Assembly (NCBI GenBank): GCA_039190005.1
Contig: JBCCYM010000001.1
Location: 1 to 64,000 of the forward strand
Direction of reading: 5' to 3'
DNA length: 64,000 bases
From: JBCCYM01 sp039190005
Lineage (GTDB): Bacteria; Pseudomonadota; Gammaproteobacteria; UBA12402
The position numbers and the translations under genes were made by a program. Shown here piece by piece: positions 35,285 to 43,150 of this stretch; position 1 is the first letter of the stretch, and each line of letters begins with the position of its first letter. Below the pieces are notes generated by a model. It saw only the letters and a program-made list of their open reading frames with translations. It ran no database searches and was not told the origin of the DNA.

Positions 35285-37365
35285 TTGAAAAAAATAACGC
35301 GCTTATCGAAATTTTTACAGAAGAATTGCCGCCAAAGTCGTTAAAAAAACTTGGCGAAGCATTGGCAATCAATGTGAGACAAGCATTATTTAATGTTGAT
35401 TTAAGCTGTGCTGATATTCATTTTTTTTCTACCCCGCGTCGTCTGGCAGTATTGATTGATGATCTCAATAGTTGTCAGGCCGATCGCGTGATTGAAAAAC
35501 GTGGTCCGGCGGTTGCCGTGGCATTTGATGAGAATGGTCAGCCGAGCAAAGCTTGTCAGGGCTTTGCCCGTTCTTGTGGCGTCACAGTTGATGAATTACA
35601 GACGGTGAAAACAGATCAGGGCGAACGGTTGATGTATTGTCACCAGGAAAAAGGGAAATCTGTTGACGTATTACTACCTGCTATTATTGAGCAGGCATTA
35701 AGCCAATTACCGGTTGGTCGAATGATGCGTTGGGGGGATAACAAAGAAAGTTTTGTCCGTCCGGTACACGCCTTGCTTATGATCTATGGTAAAAAAGTAA
35801 TTGAAGCTGAAATTTTAGGCATTACATCGGATCGATTGACTTATGGCCATCGTTTTCACGCGCCGGAAGCGATCACAATCAATCAGCCTGGCGATTATGA
35901 AGATGCGTTACAGCAAAAGTATGTCATTGCCGATTTTGAAAAACGTCAGCAACGTATCCAAGAACAAACGCGAAAACTCGCGGAACAGGTTAAAGGCGAA
36001 GTTGTTATGCCTGATGGTTTGCTTGATGAAGTCACTGGACTGGTTGAATATCCACAAGCCTTATTAGGCAAAATAGACGCTAATTTTTTAAATTTACCGC
36101 GTGAAGTATTAATCAGTGTGTTGCAGAAACATCAGAAATGTTTCGCGATTAGTAATCCTCAAGGTGACTTATTGCCATATTTTATTACGATCAGCAATAT
36201 TGAAAGCACTGATCCGCGACAAGTGATTCATGGCAACCAACGTGTGGTACGCGCTCGTCTTGCCGACGCGGAATTTTTCTGGCAACAAGACAAACAACAC
36301 CGCTTAGCTGATCGTGTTGACGCGCTTAAATCCGTTTTATTCCAAAAGCAGTTGGGTAGTCTTTATGATAAAACCGAACGTCTGATGGCGCTCAGTCAAG
36401 CTGTTGCCGAACAAATTGGCGCCGACATGGCGCAAACTGAACGCGCGGCGCGTTTAGCAAAAACGGATCTAGTCACGGCAATGGTCGGTGAATTTCCGGA
36501 ATTACAAGGCATTATGGGTTGTTATTATGCCAGACACGACGGTGAAGCCGAGCAAGTCGCTATGGCTTTAGATGAACAATATCAACCACGTTATGCCGAT
36601 GATCAACTCCCTGATACCGCTGTTGGTCAAGCACTGTCTATTGCTGATCGCGTCGATACCTTAGTGGGTATTATTGGCATTGGTAAACAACCCAGTGGTA
36701 GTAGCGATCCCTACGCGCTGCGTCGCGCGGCTTTGGGTATCTTAAGAATGATTGTTGAAAAGCAATTAAGCGTAGATTTATCATCGCTGCTGCTTAAATC
36801 GATACAACTTTATGGCGCCCATCTTAAAAATAGTAATGTTGCCGATGCTGTGACTGATTTTATTCATGAACGCTATAAACAATTCTGTTTGCGCCGTGAT
36901 TTTTCTGCTGATATGTTTGCCGCCGTAAATGCCGGTAATTATATGGATTACCTTGATTTTGAAAAACGATTGCAGGCGGTTAAACATTTTTATGGCTTAC
37001 CGCAAGCGGCTGATCTGGCGGAGATAAATAAACGGGTAAAAAATATTCTTAATAAAAACCATATTGATGGTAAAAACTATACGATTAATATCGATTTATT
37101 TGAACAGGCTGTCGAAAAACAATTATTGGAACGGATAGAAGAAAAAGCATTATTGTTTAAGCACAAACACGATAAACAATTTGATTATACTACCGCATTG
37201 CAATCTTTAGCCGATCTGCATGGCGTCACTGATCAATTTTTTACCGATGTCATGGTCATGGTTGACGATCAAGCCTTGCAAGACAATCGCCTTGCCTTGC
37301 TTATGCAACTGCGCCAGCTATTTTTACAAGTGGCCGATATCGCGTTGTTGCAGGAACACACATGA
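35281..37365 (+). CDS. glyS: Glycyl-tRNA synthetase beta subunit
   Basis: 694 residues (E. coli 689). The N-terminal LIEIFTEELPPKSLKKLGEA, FFSTPRRLAVLIDDL, MRWGDNKESFVRPVHALLMI and LPREVLISVLQKHQKCFAIS are diagnostic. It supplies tRNA recognition. Overlaps of 4 bp (ATGA) with both glyQ and gmhB indicate a translationally coupled operon. Confidence 0.95.
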   Translation: MIEKNNALIEIFTEELPPKSLKKLGEALAINVRQALFNVDLSCADIHFFSTPRRLAVLIDDLNSCQADRVIEKRGPAVAVAFDENGQPSKACQGFARSCGVTVDELQTVKTDQGERLMYCHQEKGKSVDVLLPAIIEQALSQLPVGRMMRWGDNKESFVRPVHALLMIYGKKVIEAEILGITSDRLTYGHRFHAPEAITINQPGDYEDALQQKYVIADFEKRQQRIQEQTRKLAEQVKGEVVMPDGLLDEVTGLVEYPQALLGKIDANFLNLPREVLISVLQKHQKCFAISNPQGDLLPYFITISNIESTDPRQVIHGNQRVVRARLADAEFFWQQDKQHRLADRVDALKSVLFQKQLGSLYDKTERLMALSQAVAEQIGADMAQTERAARLAKTDLVTAMVGEFPELQGIMGCYYARHDGEAEQVAMALDEQYQPRYADDQLPDTAVGQALSIADRVDTLVGIIGIGKQPSGSSDPYALRRAALGILRMIVEKQLSVDLSSLLLKSIQLYGAHLKNSNVADAVTDFIHERYKQFCLRRDFSADMFAAVNAGNYMDYLDFEKRLQAVKHFYGLPQAADLAEINKRVKNILNKNHIDGKNYTINIDLFEQAVEKQLLERIEEKALLFKHKHDKQFDYTTALQSLADLHGVTDQFFTDVMVMVDDQALQDNRLALLMQLRQLFLQVADIALLQEHT

Positions 37366-37895
37366 AGCTGGTCATCCTCGACCGTGACGGGGTGATAAAT
37401 TGTGATCGCCCCGATCATGTTAAATCACCGGAAGAATGGATAGCCGAGCCTGGCGCTCTTGAGGCCATCGCGCGTTTGAACCGAGCGGGTTGGCGGGTTG
37501 TCATTGCTACCAATCAATCAGGTATCGGACGCGGTTTATATGACCACAAAACACTAGCAGTGATACATGACAAAATGCTGGCAGAATTAGCGGTTCATGG
37601 TGGACATATCGATAAAATCTATTATTGTCCGCACCATCCAGATGATAATTGCCATTGCCGTAAACCGAAACCGGGCATGCTGGCGCAGATTATCAATGAC
37701 TTTTCGCTTAATCCCGATGACATTTATTTTATCGGTGATGCCTATCGCGATATTCAAGCCGCCAGAGCCGCGGGTTGTAAAGCGATTTTAGTAGCAACCG
37801 GTAAAGGCAAACAGACTTGGCATAAATACGCAGATCTACTAAAAGATGTTAAAAAATGCGCTAATTTATCCGCAGCAGTGGATAAGTTGTTGTAA
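37362..37895 (+). CDS. gmhB: D-glycero-beta-D-manno-heptose-1,7-bisphosphate 7-phosphatase
   Basis: 177 residues, HAD superfamily. Catalytic motif I LDRDGVIN, motif II VIATNQSGIGRG, zinc-binding CPHHPDDNCHCRKPKPGM and motif IV FIGDAYRDIQAA are complete. It produces heptose-1-phosphate for ADP-heptose, the donor used by WaaF (2.3 kb). The glyQ-glyS-gmhB order is common in gammaproteobacteria. Confidence 0.93.
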   Translation: MKLVILDRDGVINCDRPDHVKSPEEWIAEPGALEAIARLNRAGWRVVIATNQSGIGRGLYDHKTLAVIHDKMLAELAVHGGHIDKIYYCPHHPDDNCHCRKPKPGMLAQIINDFSLNPDDIYFIGDAYRDIQAARAAGCKAILVATGKGKQTWHKYADLLKDVKKCANLSAAVDKLL

Positions 37896-37897
37896 TG

Positions 37898-38266
37898 TTA
37901 TTTATCTTCAGGCGCTTTATATTTGAATGTACACTTTTGTAGAAGACTGGTCGTACAGTCATAATTATCGAAGCCATTTTCCTTGGTCCAATCATTTTGT
38001 AGATTAGTTTGAGAAGGTGCACAGCTGTCAAAAACAATCATATTGTCCGTTTCTGTATCATAGTGGCAAGCAACATCTTCTTCCGGTAAGCCTTTTTGAG
38101 AAGGAAGATAATACACAGCGGTTAAAGGCTGTCCATTAAATTTTTCAGGACATATGATAGAAAAGTGTGTTTTGACTGGTTTGCAAGTATAATCATATTC
38201 TTTGGCAAAGCATGTTGAAAACAACATCATCAAAAAAATAGGGAAAGAGCGCAATATTTTTTTCAT
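37898..38266 (-). CDS. Small secreted protein, function unknown
   Basis: 122 residues; Sec signal peptide MKKILRSFPIFLMMLFSTCF, cleavage after FA. The mature domain has six cysteines (CKPV, ICPE, ACHY, SCAP, DCTT, KCTF), suggesting three disulfides. No family recognised. Convergent with gmhB (2 bp apart); divergent from the 38529 gene, which is also a small secreted protein. Confidence 0.6.
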   Translation of the reverse strand: MKKILRSFPIFLMMLFSTCFAKEYDYTCKPVKTHFSIICPEKFNGQPLTAVYYLPSQKGLPEEDVACHYDTETDNMIVFDSCAPSQTNLQNDWTKENGFDNYDCTTSLLQKCTFKYKAPEDK

Positions 38267-38390
38267 TTTTATTATCCTAATACTCTATTATTTTTACATT
38301 CATTATTATTAACTTATAGAAGATATTATATCAGATTCTTAATTTCTAAGCAAGGCGTAGAGCATGCGCGACAGATGTTACAAATCTTAC

Positions 38391-38419
38391 TTGACAATAC
38401 TTAAATTAATTAATAGATT
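38391..38419 (+). promoter_or_regulatory. Putative sigma-70 promoter
   Basis: TTGACA (38391-38396), 17-bp spacer, TAGATT (38414-38419). It points to the 38529 gene. The lone repeat terminus (38431-38449) begins 12 bp after the -10, so it would lie at the start of the transcript. Confidence 0.45.
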
Positions 38420-38430
38420 GCTTATAGCCT

Positions 38431-38449
38431 TTAAGCTAAAAACCGCAGT
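38431..38449. repeat. Lone terminus of the composite repeat
   Basis: TTAAGCTAAAAACCGCAGT is an exact 19-bp match to the reverse complement of 30393-30411, the end of repeat copy 2. No CCCTTCGACAGG block follows, so this is a decayed or target-site-only trace of the family. Confidence 0.6.
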
Positions 38450-38528
38450 TGATCGACCGATAGTTGATGCCTTCTGTTATGTTGTCATATTGCGACTGAG
38501 CTATTGAAAAATTTGGAGATGTTACCCC

Positions 38529-38993
38529 ATGAAAAAACTTGCGCTATTATTGTTATTAACCGGCATATTCTCACAACTCAGTGCTACTGTCTCAGCAAGG
38601 GTTCACACAAACACTATTGATTTGTCAGGAAAATATCTATGTAGCATAGAAGTATTTGATATACACAAAAATGAGCAACATTCTAATATGGAATTAACGC
38701 TGGATCGGGTATCGACAACAGATACAACACAGATTTATAAAAATAAAGCCACTTTTATTGATGGTACCCATAATGTGCCCATGGAAAATGCTTCTGTTTC
38801 TATTTTGAGTCATGGCGTTTTATCGTCGGGTTATAATTTTAAACAACCCGGCACTGATGCGGTCACTTACCAAGGTACCAGAACCTGTCGTGTGCATAAG
38901 CTCGCCGATATATGGTTTTTAAATTGTATTTGGGCTAGCCACCGTGCCGGAACCATGGCTTGTGTTCAGGAAAAACCATTGACAATTGGTTAA
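38529..38993 (+). CDS. Small secreted protein, function unknown
   Basis: 154 residues with a signal peptide (MKKLALLLLLTGIFSQLSAT, cleavage near VSA). The mature part is strand-rich with four Cys (YLCSIE, RTCRVH, LNCIW, MACVQ). It is preceded by GGAG 11 nt upstream. No recognised family; a periplasmic beta-sandwich is possible. Confidence 0.6.
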   Translation: MKKLALLLLLTGIFSQLSATVSARVHTNTIDLSGKYLCSIEVFDIHKNEQHSNMELTLDRVSTTDTTQIYKNKATFIDGTHNVPMENASVSILSHGVLSSGYNFKQPGTDAVTYQGTRTCRVHKLADIWFLNCIWASHRAGTMACVQEKPLTIG

Positions 38994-39112
38994 GGACTAT
39001 AATATAATAAACGCTGGTTTATGGTTTTCATTTATCTTTAATCGATAGATACGCTTTCCAACAAGTAAGTGAAATAATAAATTAAAATAATTAAAATACC
39101 TGAATTTTCTTT

Positions 39113-40099
39113 ATGATAGCAAATATACAAGCCTTGCGTCAGCGTATTGACGAGCAGGGTTGTTTTAAACAAAATAACCTTAGATCATTTTTAAAACTTG
39201 TCACAATAATAGCCACCTGTGTTATCGGCTATACTGCTCTGTTAAAATTACCATTCATTTTTGATCTACTGTTAATCTTGCCTTTTTCGATTATCTTGAT
39301 GATCGTGTTTTTTCTTGGACATGAAGCCGGGCATCAAGCATTGTTTAGCAAACGATCTATCAATAAATGGGCGTTTTTAATTATATTTTCCTTGATCGGT
39401 GGCGTGAGCGCCACCTATTGGAAATACAAACATAATGACAAGCATCATCGCGCGCCTAATGTTGTTGGTGAAGATAATGATATTGAATTATGGCCATTAG
39501 CGTTATACAAAGATCAAATTAATCATTCCAGCCCGATAACAAAATTTTTTCGCAAACATTGTCAACATTGGGCGTTTTGGTTTTTATTTCCTTTATTGTT
39601 TTTCAGCATGCGTTTTGATGGGCTTATTTATCTTTTTAAACAACGTAAATCGCTTAAAAATGCCACCGCTGACATTACGCTGTTTTCACTGCACTATTTA
39701 CTCTGGCTAGTATTGCCGGCACTCTTTTTCCCAATTGCTAAGGTTATTATCTTATACGTCGCTGTATTGATGATTGCTGGATTTTTTTCATCCATTGTGT
39801 TTATTGTCGGCCATACCGGACTGCCTATACTTAAATCTTCAGATAATTACTGGCTTACGGTGCTCACCACCACACAGAATATCAAATTACCGCCTTTGTT
39901 ATCTTGGTGTTGTACTGGCATGGATTATCAAATTGAACATCATTTTTTTCCTAAACTAAATCACTTCACGATCAAAAAAGTGAGCGCCAGTGTTAAGCAA
40001 TGGGCGCTTGAAAATAATTTACCTTATCACGAAACCAATTTGTTTCAAGCGATGAAAAATGTCTATTTGACCTTGAAACATCCAAAAACAGTCAGTTAA
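39113..40099 (+). CDS. Membrane fatty acid desaturase
   Basis: 328 residues with four or more membrane helices and the three histidine boxes of the membrane desaturase family: HEAGHQ, HNDKHHR, and IEHHFFP, which bind the di-iron centre. It inserts a double bond in acyl chains; regiospecificity cannot be read here. It ends just before repeat copy 4. Confidence 0.85.
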   Translation: MIANIQALRQRIDEQGCFKQNNLRSFLKLVTIIATCVIGYTALLKLPFIFDLLLILPFSIILMIVFFLGHEAGHQALFSKRSINKWAFLIIFSLIGGVSATYWKYKHNDKHHRAPNVVGEDNDIELWPLALYKDQINHSSPITKFFRKHCQHWAFWFLFPLLFFSMRFDGLIYLFKQRKSLKNATADITLFSLHYLLWLVLPALFFPIAKVIILYVAVLMIAGFFSSIVFIVGHTGLPILKSSDNYWLTVLTTTQNIKLPPLLSWCCTGMDYQIEHHFFPKLNHFTIKKVSASVKQWALENNLPYHETNLFQAMKNVYLTLKHPKTVS

Positions 40100-40108
40100 A
40101 TTTTAGAC

Positions 40109-40373
40109 TTAAAAAAACACGGTTGTCGGCAAGATGCGATTCCTTCGACCCTTCGACCCTTCGACAGGCTCAGGGCAAGCAGGCCCAGTGTATAAGATGG
40201 CTGAGCTTGTCGAAGCCAAGGAATGCGCTCGAAAAGCTTGTTATGCCCTTCGGCCCCGACCCTTCGACCCTTCGACGAGCTCAGGGCAAGCAAGCTCAGG
40301 GCAAGCAAGTTCAGGGACCACCCTTCGGCAGGCTCAGGGACCACGAGATCAGGGATTACCGCGGTTTTTAGGA
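40109..40373. repeat. Composite interspersed repeat, copy 4
   Basis: About 265 bp between the desaturase and the MHS permease: a GTCGGCAAGATG segment shared with copy 2, CCCTTCGACAGGCTCAGGGC, the GATGGCTGAGCTTGTCGAAG module (40199), then several CAAGCAAGCTCAGGG variants, ending TTACCGCGGTTTTTAGG. The right end lies inside the permease gene and supplies its stop codon (40349-40351). Confidence 0.85.
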
Positions 40374-41578
40374 TTAAGCAGCAGCAAACCAAAAAAACCA
40401 ATGAGTAACAGCAACATCATAAATAGACCTAAACCATATACCGGATGCATATGGACAAACGTTAAAGCGACAAGCGGCGCCGCGCCGCTTAGTCCGTTGC
40501 CGATACTATAAGAAAAAGCGCATCCGGTTGTTTGCCAATCGCTTTCAAAGACTTCAGCGAATAAAGGTGAGATCGCGCCTTGAATCATGGTCATAAAAAT
40601 AGTCATGATTAACATGGAGACAAACATCCAAAGTGGGTTTTCAGTGTAAATCAGGTAAACCAAGGGAATAGCAAGTATAAAAAATGACCAGCCTGCCGTA
40701 TAAAAAACACGTCTCACCCCTATTTTATCAGCGAACTGACCAAAGAATGGATACAAAAGACAAGCAATAAAAAGTACTAAGCTGTTGATCAAAAACGCGG
40801 TTTGTTTATGAACACCCAGCTCACTAATTTGATAACTCACCAAATAGGTAAATACCGTGTAATATAATGATGCCGCCATGGTTGTGAGGCAAACAACAGT
40901 TACTATCGCTTTATATTGTCTGAGCAATGACATGAATACATTGGCTTTTTGTTTTTCTTGCCTGAAAAACGGATAACGTTCATTGCGATTAAAATAAAGG
41001 TATAATAAAAATAAACACCCGCTGAGCGCGAAGGGAACACGCCAGATAAGCTGTGTGCTGTGATCAGAAAAATAACTTGATGATATAAAGCCTACAATGG
41101 ACGCCAACAAAAAACCTAAGGATGAAATTGAAAAAACAAGTCCAACCGCGAAACCTTTGCTACCGTAATAGTCTTTTACCGAAAGTGAAATAAGTCCGGG
41201 AAACTGTCCGCCGACCGACAAGCCTTGAATAATTCGAAGTATCACCAGCAGAATGGGTGCCCAAAAGCCAAGCATATGATAATCCGGCAGCAAGGCGACC
41301 ATAAATGTTGAGACACCCATGGTAATCACACAAAGATTGATCATGGTTTTAGGATGATAGCGATCGCTAAGCCAGCCAACAAGCAAACCACCTAGTGGGC
41401 GTACAATAGAGCCTAAAAAAAATGTCGCGAAGGTTAAAAGAAGGCTGATATAACGGTCATGATGGGGAAAAAAATCTTTGGCAATAAAAACGGCGAAGTA
41501 GATATACAAGGAAAAATCGTACCATTCAATGATATTTCCAAATGAAAGTCGAGCGAAACTGGTAATATTTTTCTGCAT
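40349..41578 (-). CDS. MHS-family MFS transporter (ProP-like)
   Basis: 409 residues, twelve expected helices. SFGNIIEWYDFSLYIYFAVF at the N-terminus and RPLGGLLVGWLSDRYHPKTM are typical of the metabolite:H+ symporter branch (ProP, KgtP, ShiA). The substrate is likely an osmolyte or organic acid, but not resolved. The last residues PKNRGNP and the stop codon come from repeat copy 4, so the original C-terminus was replaced or extended. Confidence 0.82.
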   Translation of the reverse strand: MQKNITSFARLSFGNIIEWYDFSLYIYFAVFIAKDFFPHHDRYISLLLTFATFFLGSIVRPLGGLLVGWLSDRYHPKTMINLCVITMGVSTFMVALLPDYHMLGFWAPILLVILRIIQGLSVGGQFPGLISLSVKDYYGSKGFAVGLVFSISSLGFLLASIVGFISSSYFSDHSTQLIWRVPFALSGCLFLLYLYFNRNERYPFFRQEKQKANVFMSLLRQYKAIVTVVCLTTMAASLYYTVFTYLVSYQISELGVHKQTAFLINSLVLFIACLLYPFFGQFADKIGVRRVFYTAGWSFFILAIPLVYLIYTENPLWMFVSMLIMTIFMTMIQGAISPLFAEVFESDWQTTGCAFSYSIGNGLSGAAPLVALTFVHMHPVYGLGLFMMLLLLIGFFGLLLLNPKNRGNP

Positions 41579-41664
41579 GACATTAGAAGATACCGGATTA
41601 CATCAGCGATGCCAAGGATTAAATTAATATTATAAAAATTTAGGGGGAGAGAGACTAAAGTATC

Positions 41665-41699
41665 CAAAAAAAAGCGGCAGATAATTATCTGCCGCTTTT
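41665..41699 (-). terminator. Intrinsic terminator of the cupin gene
   Basis: A 30-bp perfect palindrome centred on 41684/41685 (AAAAGCGGCAGATAA and its complement). Read on the minus strand it ends in a run of eight T. It sits 16 bp after the cupin stop. Confidence 0.88.
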
Positions 41700-41714
41700 G
41701 TTGGTGTTTTACTA

Positions 41715-42305
41715 TTATTTATGGTCGTGTTGCGCGTCGTATTTATCTTCTTCAGCGCGTGTTTTAAATGCCATCGTTGGTTGTTTCGTATCCCATTTAC
41801 TGTAGACACTCAAAATCTTTAACGGCTGTGTTGTGCTCGCGTTTTTAATATAGTGAGACGTGTAAGCCGGTACTAAAATCCAGCTGCCGGCAGGGACATC
41901 TTGAGCCGCGCCTTCCTTAAAAGAAACTTTCGCGTTACCTGACAGGATATAAATGAATTGATCAAAATCATGGATTTCATCAGGCACATCATTACTTTCT
42001 TTATTCGTTTCAGGACTGATTGTCATCATAACCATTTGCGCTTGATCACCTGAATAAAGCGATTCACGCCAATTGTTATTATTATTGTAAAAAGCTGGGT
42101 TAGTCGGGCTATTTTTTCCCGTAAGAATGGTCGGTTGCGGTTGATAACCAGGTAATTTGTAGTTTCCCTTAACAACATTTGCTTTGCCGCCGGGATTATT
42201 TGCTGACATTTCTTGATCTGAAGTATTGCTGGTCGATTGTGCCGCGAATGCTACAGATAAAATCGATGCCATGGTAAAAATAAATAATAATGATACACGT
42301 TTCAT
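41715..42305 (-). CDS. Secreted cupin-domain protein
   Basis: 196 residues; signal peptide MKRVSLLFIFTMASILSVAF with cleavage after AFA. Cupin motifs: HDFDQFIYILSGNAKVSF and PAGSWILVPAYTSHYIKN, a single conserved beta-barrel with likely metal ligands H and E/Q. A Gly/Asn-rich linker precedes it. Probably periplasmic; small-molecule binding or oxygenase activity cannot be specified. Own terminator downstream. Confidence 0.75.
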   Translation of the reverse strand: MKRVSLLFIFTMASILSVAFAAQSTSNTSDQEMSANNPGGKANVVKGNYKLPGYQPQPTILTGKNSPTNPAFYNNNNNWRESLYSGDQAQMVMMTISPETNKESNDVPDEIHDFDQFIYILSGNAKVSFKEGAAQDVPAGSWILVPAYTSHYIKNASTTQPLKILSVYSKWDTKQPTMAFKTRAEEDKYDAQHDHK

Positions 42306-42358
42306 AAGCGTTTCCCCATTTTATAATTAAACTAGTCTTGTGACCGTAACATGAAACA

Positions 42359-42380
42359 CTCGCGCGTACAAGCGCGCGAG
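42359..42380 (-). terminator. GC-rich hairpin after the SnoaL-like gene
   Basis: CTCGCGCG (42359-42366) / CGCGCGAG (42373-42380), 6-nt loop, 24 bp after the stop of the minus-strand SnoaL-like gene. On the minus strand it is followed only by GTGTTTC, a weak T-run. Confidence 0.5.
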
Positions 42381-42403
42381 GTCAAAGTATTGTAACATTA
42401 CCG

Positions 42404-42826
42404 TTACTTTATTAAGCCAATGGCTTCAAATAAGATGTATTTATTCCAAATCACCCAGGTTTCGACAATTTTATCATGATCAAAACGATCAATTTCCACG
42501 CCTCGCCAAGTCACAGGTTTGCCTGTTGCTGTGGCGCCCATATAGGTGCCGGAGTGTGTCGCGGTAATCTCCCATTGGGTGGTAACAAAATTATCCTCAG
42601 CAATCTGATTTATAATTTTTACACTGGCATTAGAAAAGGCATTGTGGAAATTTGCCAAAAGCTGTTTCCACTCTTTGAAATTATAAACAGCGACACCACC
42701 TTCCGGTACTGGATCGGGTTCCTGGTGATTTTTATAAGTCTTGGCAAAAATTTCTTCCGCCTTGAGTGTGTTATCACTCGCGAACATACCTATAGCGCGC
42801 CGCGACACCGTTTTATTATCTGACAT
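42404..42826 (-). CDS. SnoaL-like / NTF2-fold protein
   Basis: 140 residues. Features of the SnoaL-like ester cyclase branch of the NTF2 fold: EEIFAKTYKNHQEPDP, TTQWEITATHSGTYMG and ATGKPVTWRGVEIDRFDHDK. Members bind small hydrophobic ligands or catalyse simple carbon chemistry; no substrate is implied. Strong GGAGG ribosome site before ATG 42826. Confidence 0.75.
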   Translation of the reverse strand: MSDNKTVSRRAIGMFASDNTLKAEEIFAKTYKNHQEPDPVPEGGVAVYNFKEWKQLLANFHNAFSNASVKIINQIAEDNFVTTQWEITATHSGTYMGATATGKPVTWRGVEIDRFDHDKIVETWVIWNKYILFEAIGLIK

Positions 42827-42895
42827 AAAACCTCCCAGGTTAATGTGTTAAAACATACACTAATTTATACAACATTTTTTTATCTCTTGCCAGAT

Positions 42896-43036
42896 GAAAA
42901 ACTGGTTCCTGAGCCTGCCGAAGGGTCGAAGGGCATCATAAGTTTTTTGAGTGTGAGCTTTGGCTTCGACAAGCTCAGCCATCTTATACACAGCCTGCTT
43001 GCCCTGAGCCTGTCGAAGGGTCGAAGGATTGAAAAA
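42896..43036. repeat. Composite interspersed repeat, copy 5 (reverse orientation)
   Basis: About 140 bp: AAAAACTGGTTCCTGAGCCT, then the module TTGGCTTCGACAAGCTCAGC (complement of GATGGCTGAGCTTGTCGAAG module), then GCCCTGAGCCTGTCGAAGGG. Orientation is opposite to copies 1 and 4. It fills most of the 42827-43150 gap upstream of the HD gene. Confidence 0.85.
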
Positions 43037-43060
43037 CAACAATAAACTGGCTGCAAATTT

Positions 43061-43092
43061 TTGACTTTGTTCCTGGTTCGTCATACTATAAT
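43061..43092 (+). promoter_or_regulatory. Putative promoter of the HD-domain gene
   Basis: TTGACT (43061-43066), 17-bp spacer, TACTAT (43084-43089), with an overlapping TATAAT at 43087-43092. It lies just downstream of repeat copy 5 and about 60 bp before the start codon. Confidence 0.5.
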
Positions 43093-43118
43093 TGGTGAAG
43101 TTACACGAACAAACCATC

Positions 43119-43136
43119 TCGGTCGCAAGCGACCGA
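43119..43136 (+). promoter_or_regulatory. Leader hairpin before the HD gene
   Basis: TCGGTCGC (43119-43126) pairs perfectly with GCGACCGA (43129-43136), in the presumed 5' leader and 14 nt before ATG 43151. It could shade the ribosome site, or be a leftover palindrome. Confidence 0.35.
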
Positions 43137-43150
43137 ATTGTGGAAAAATC

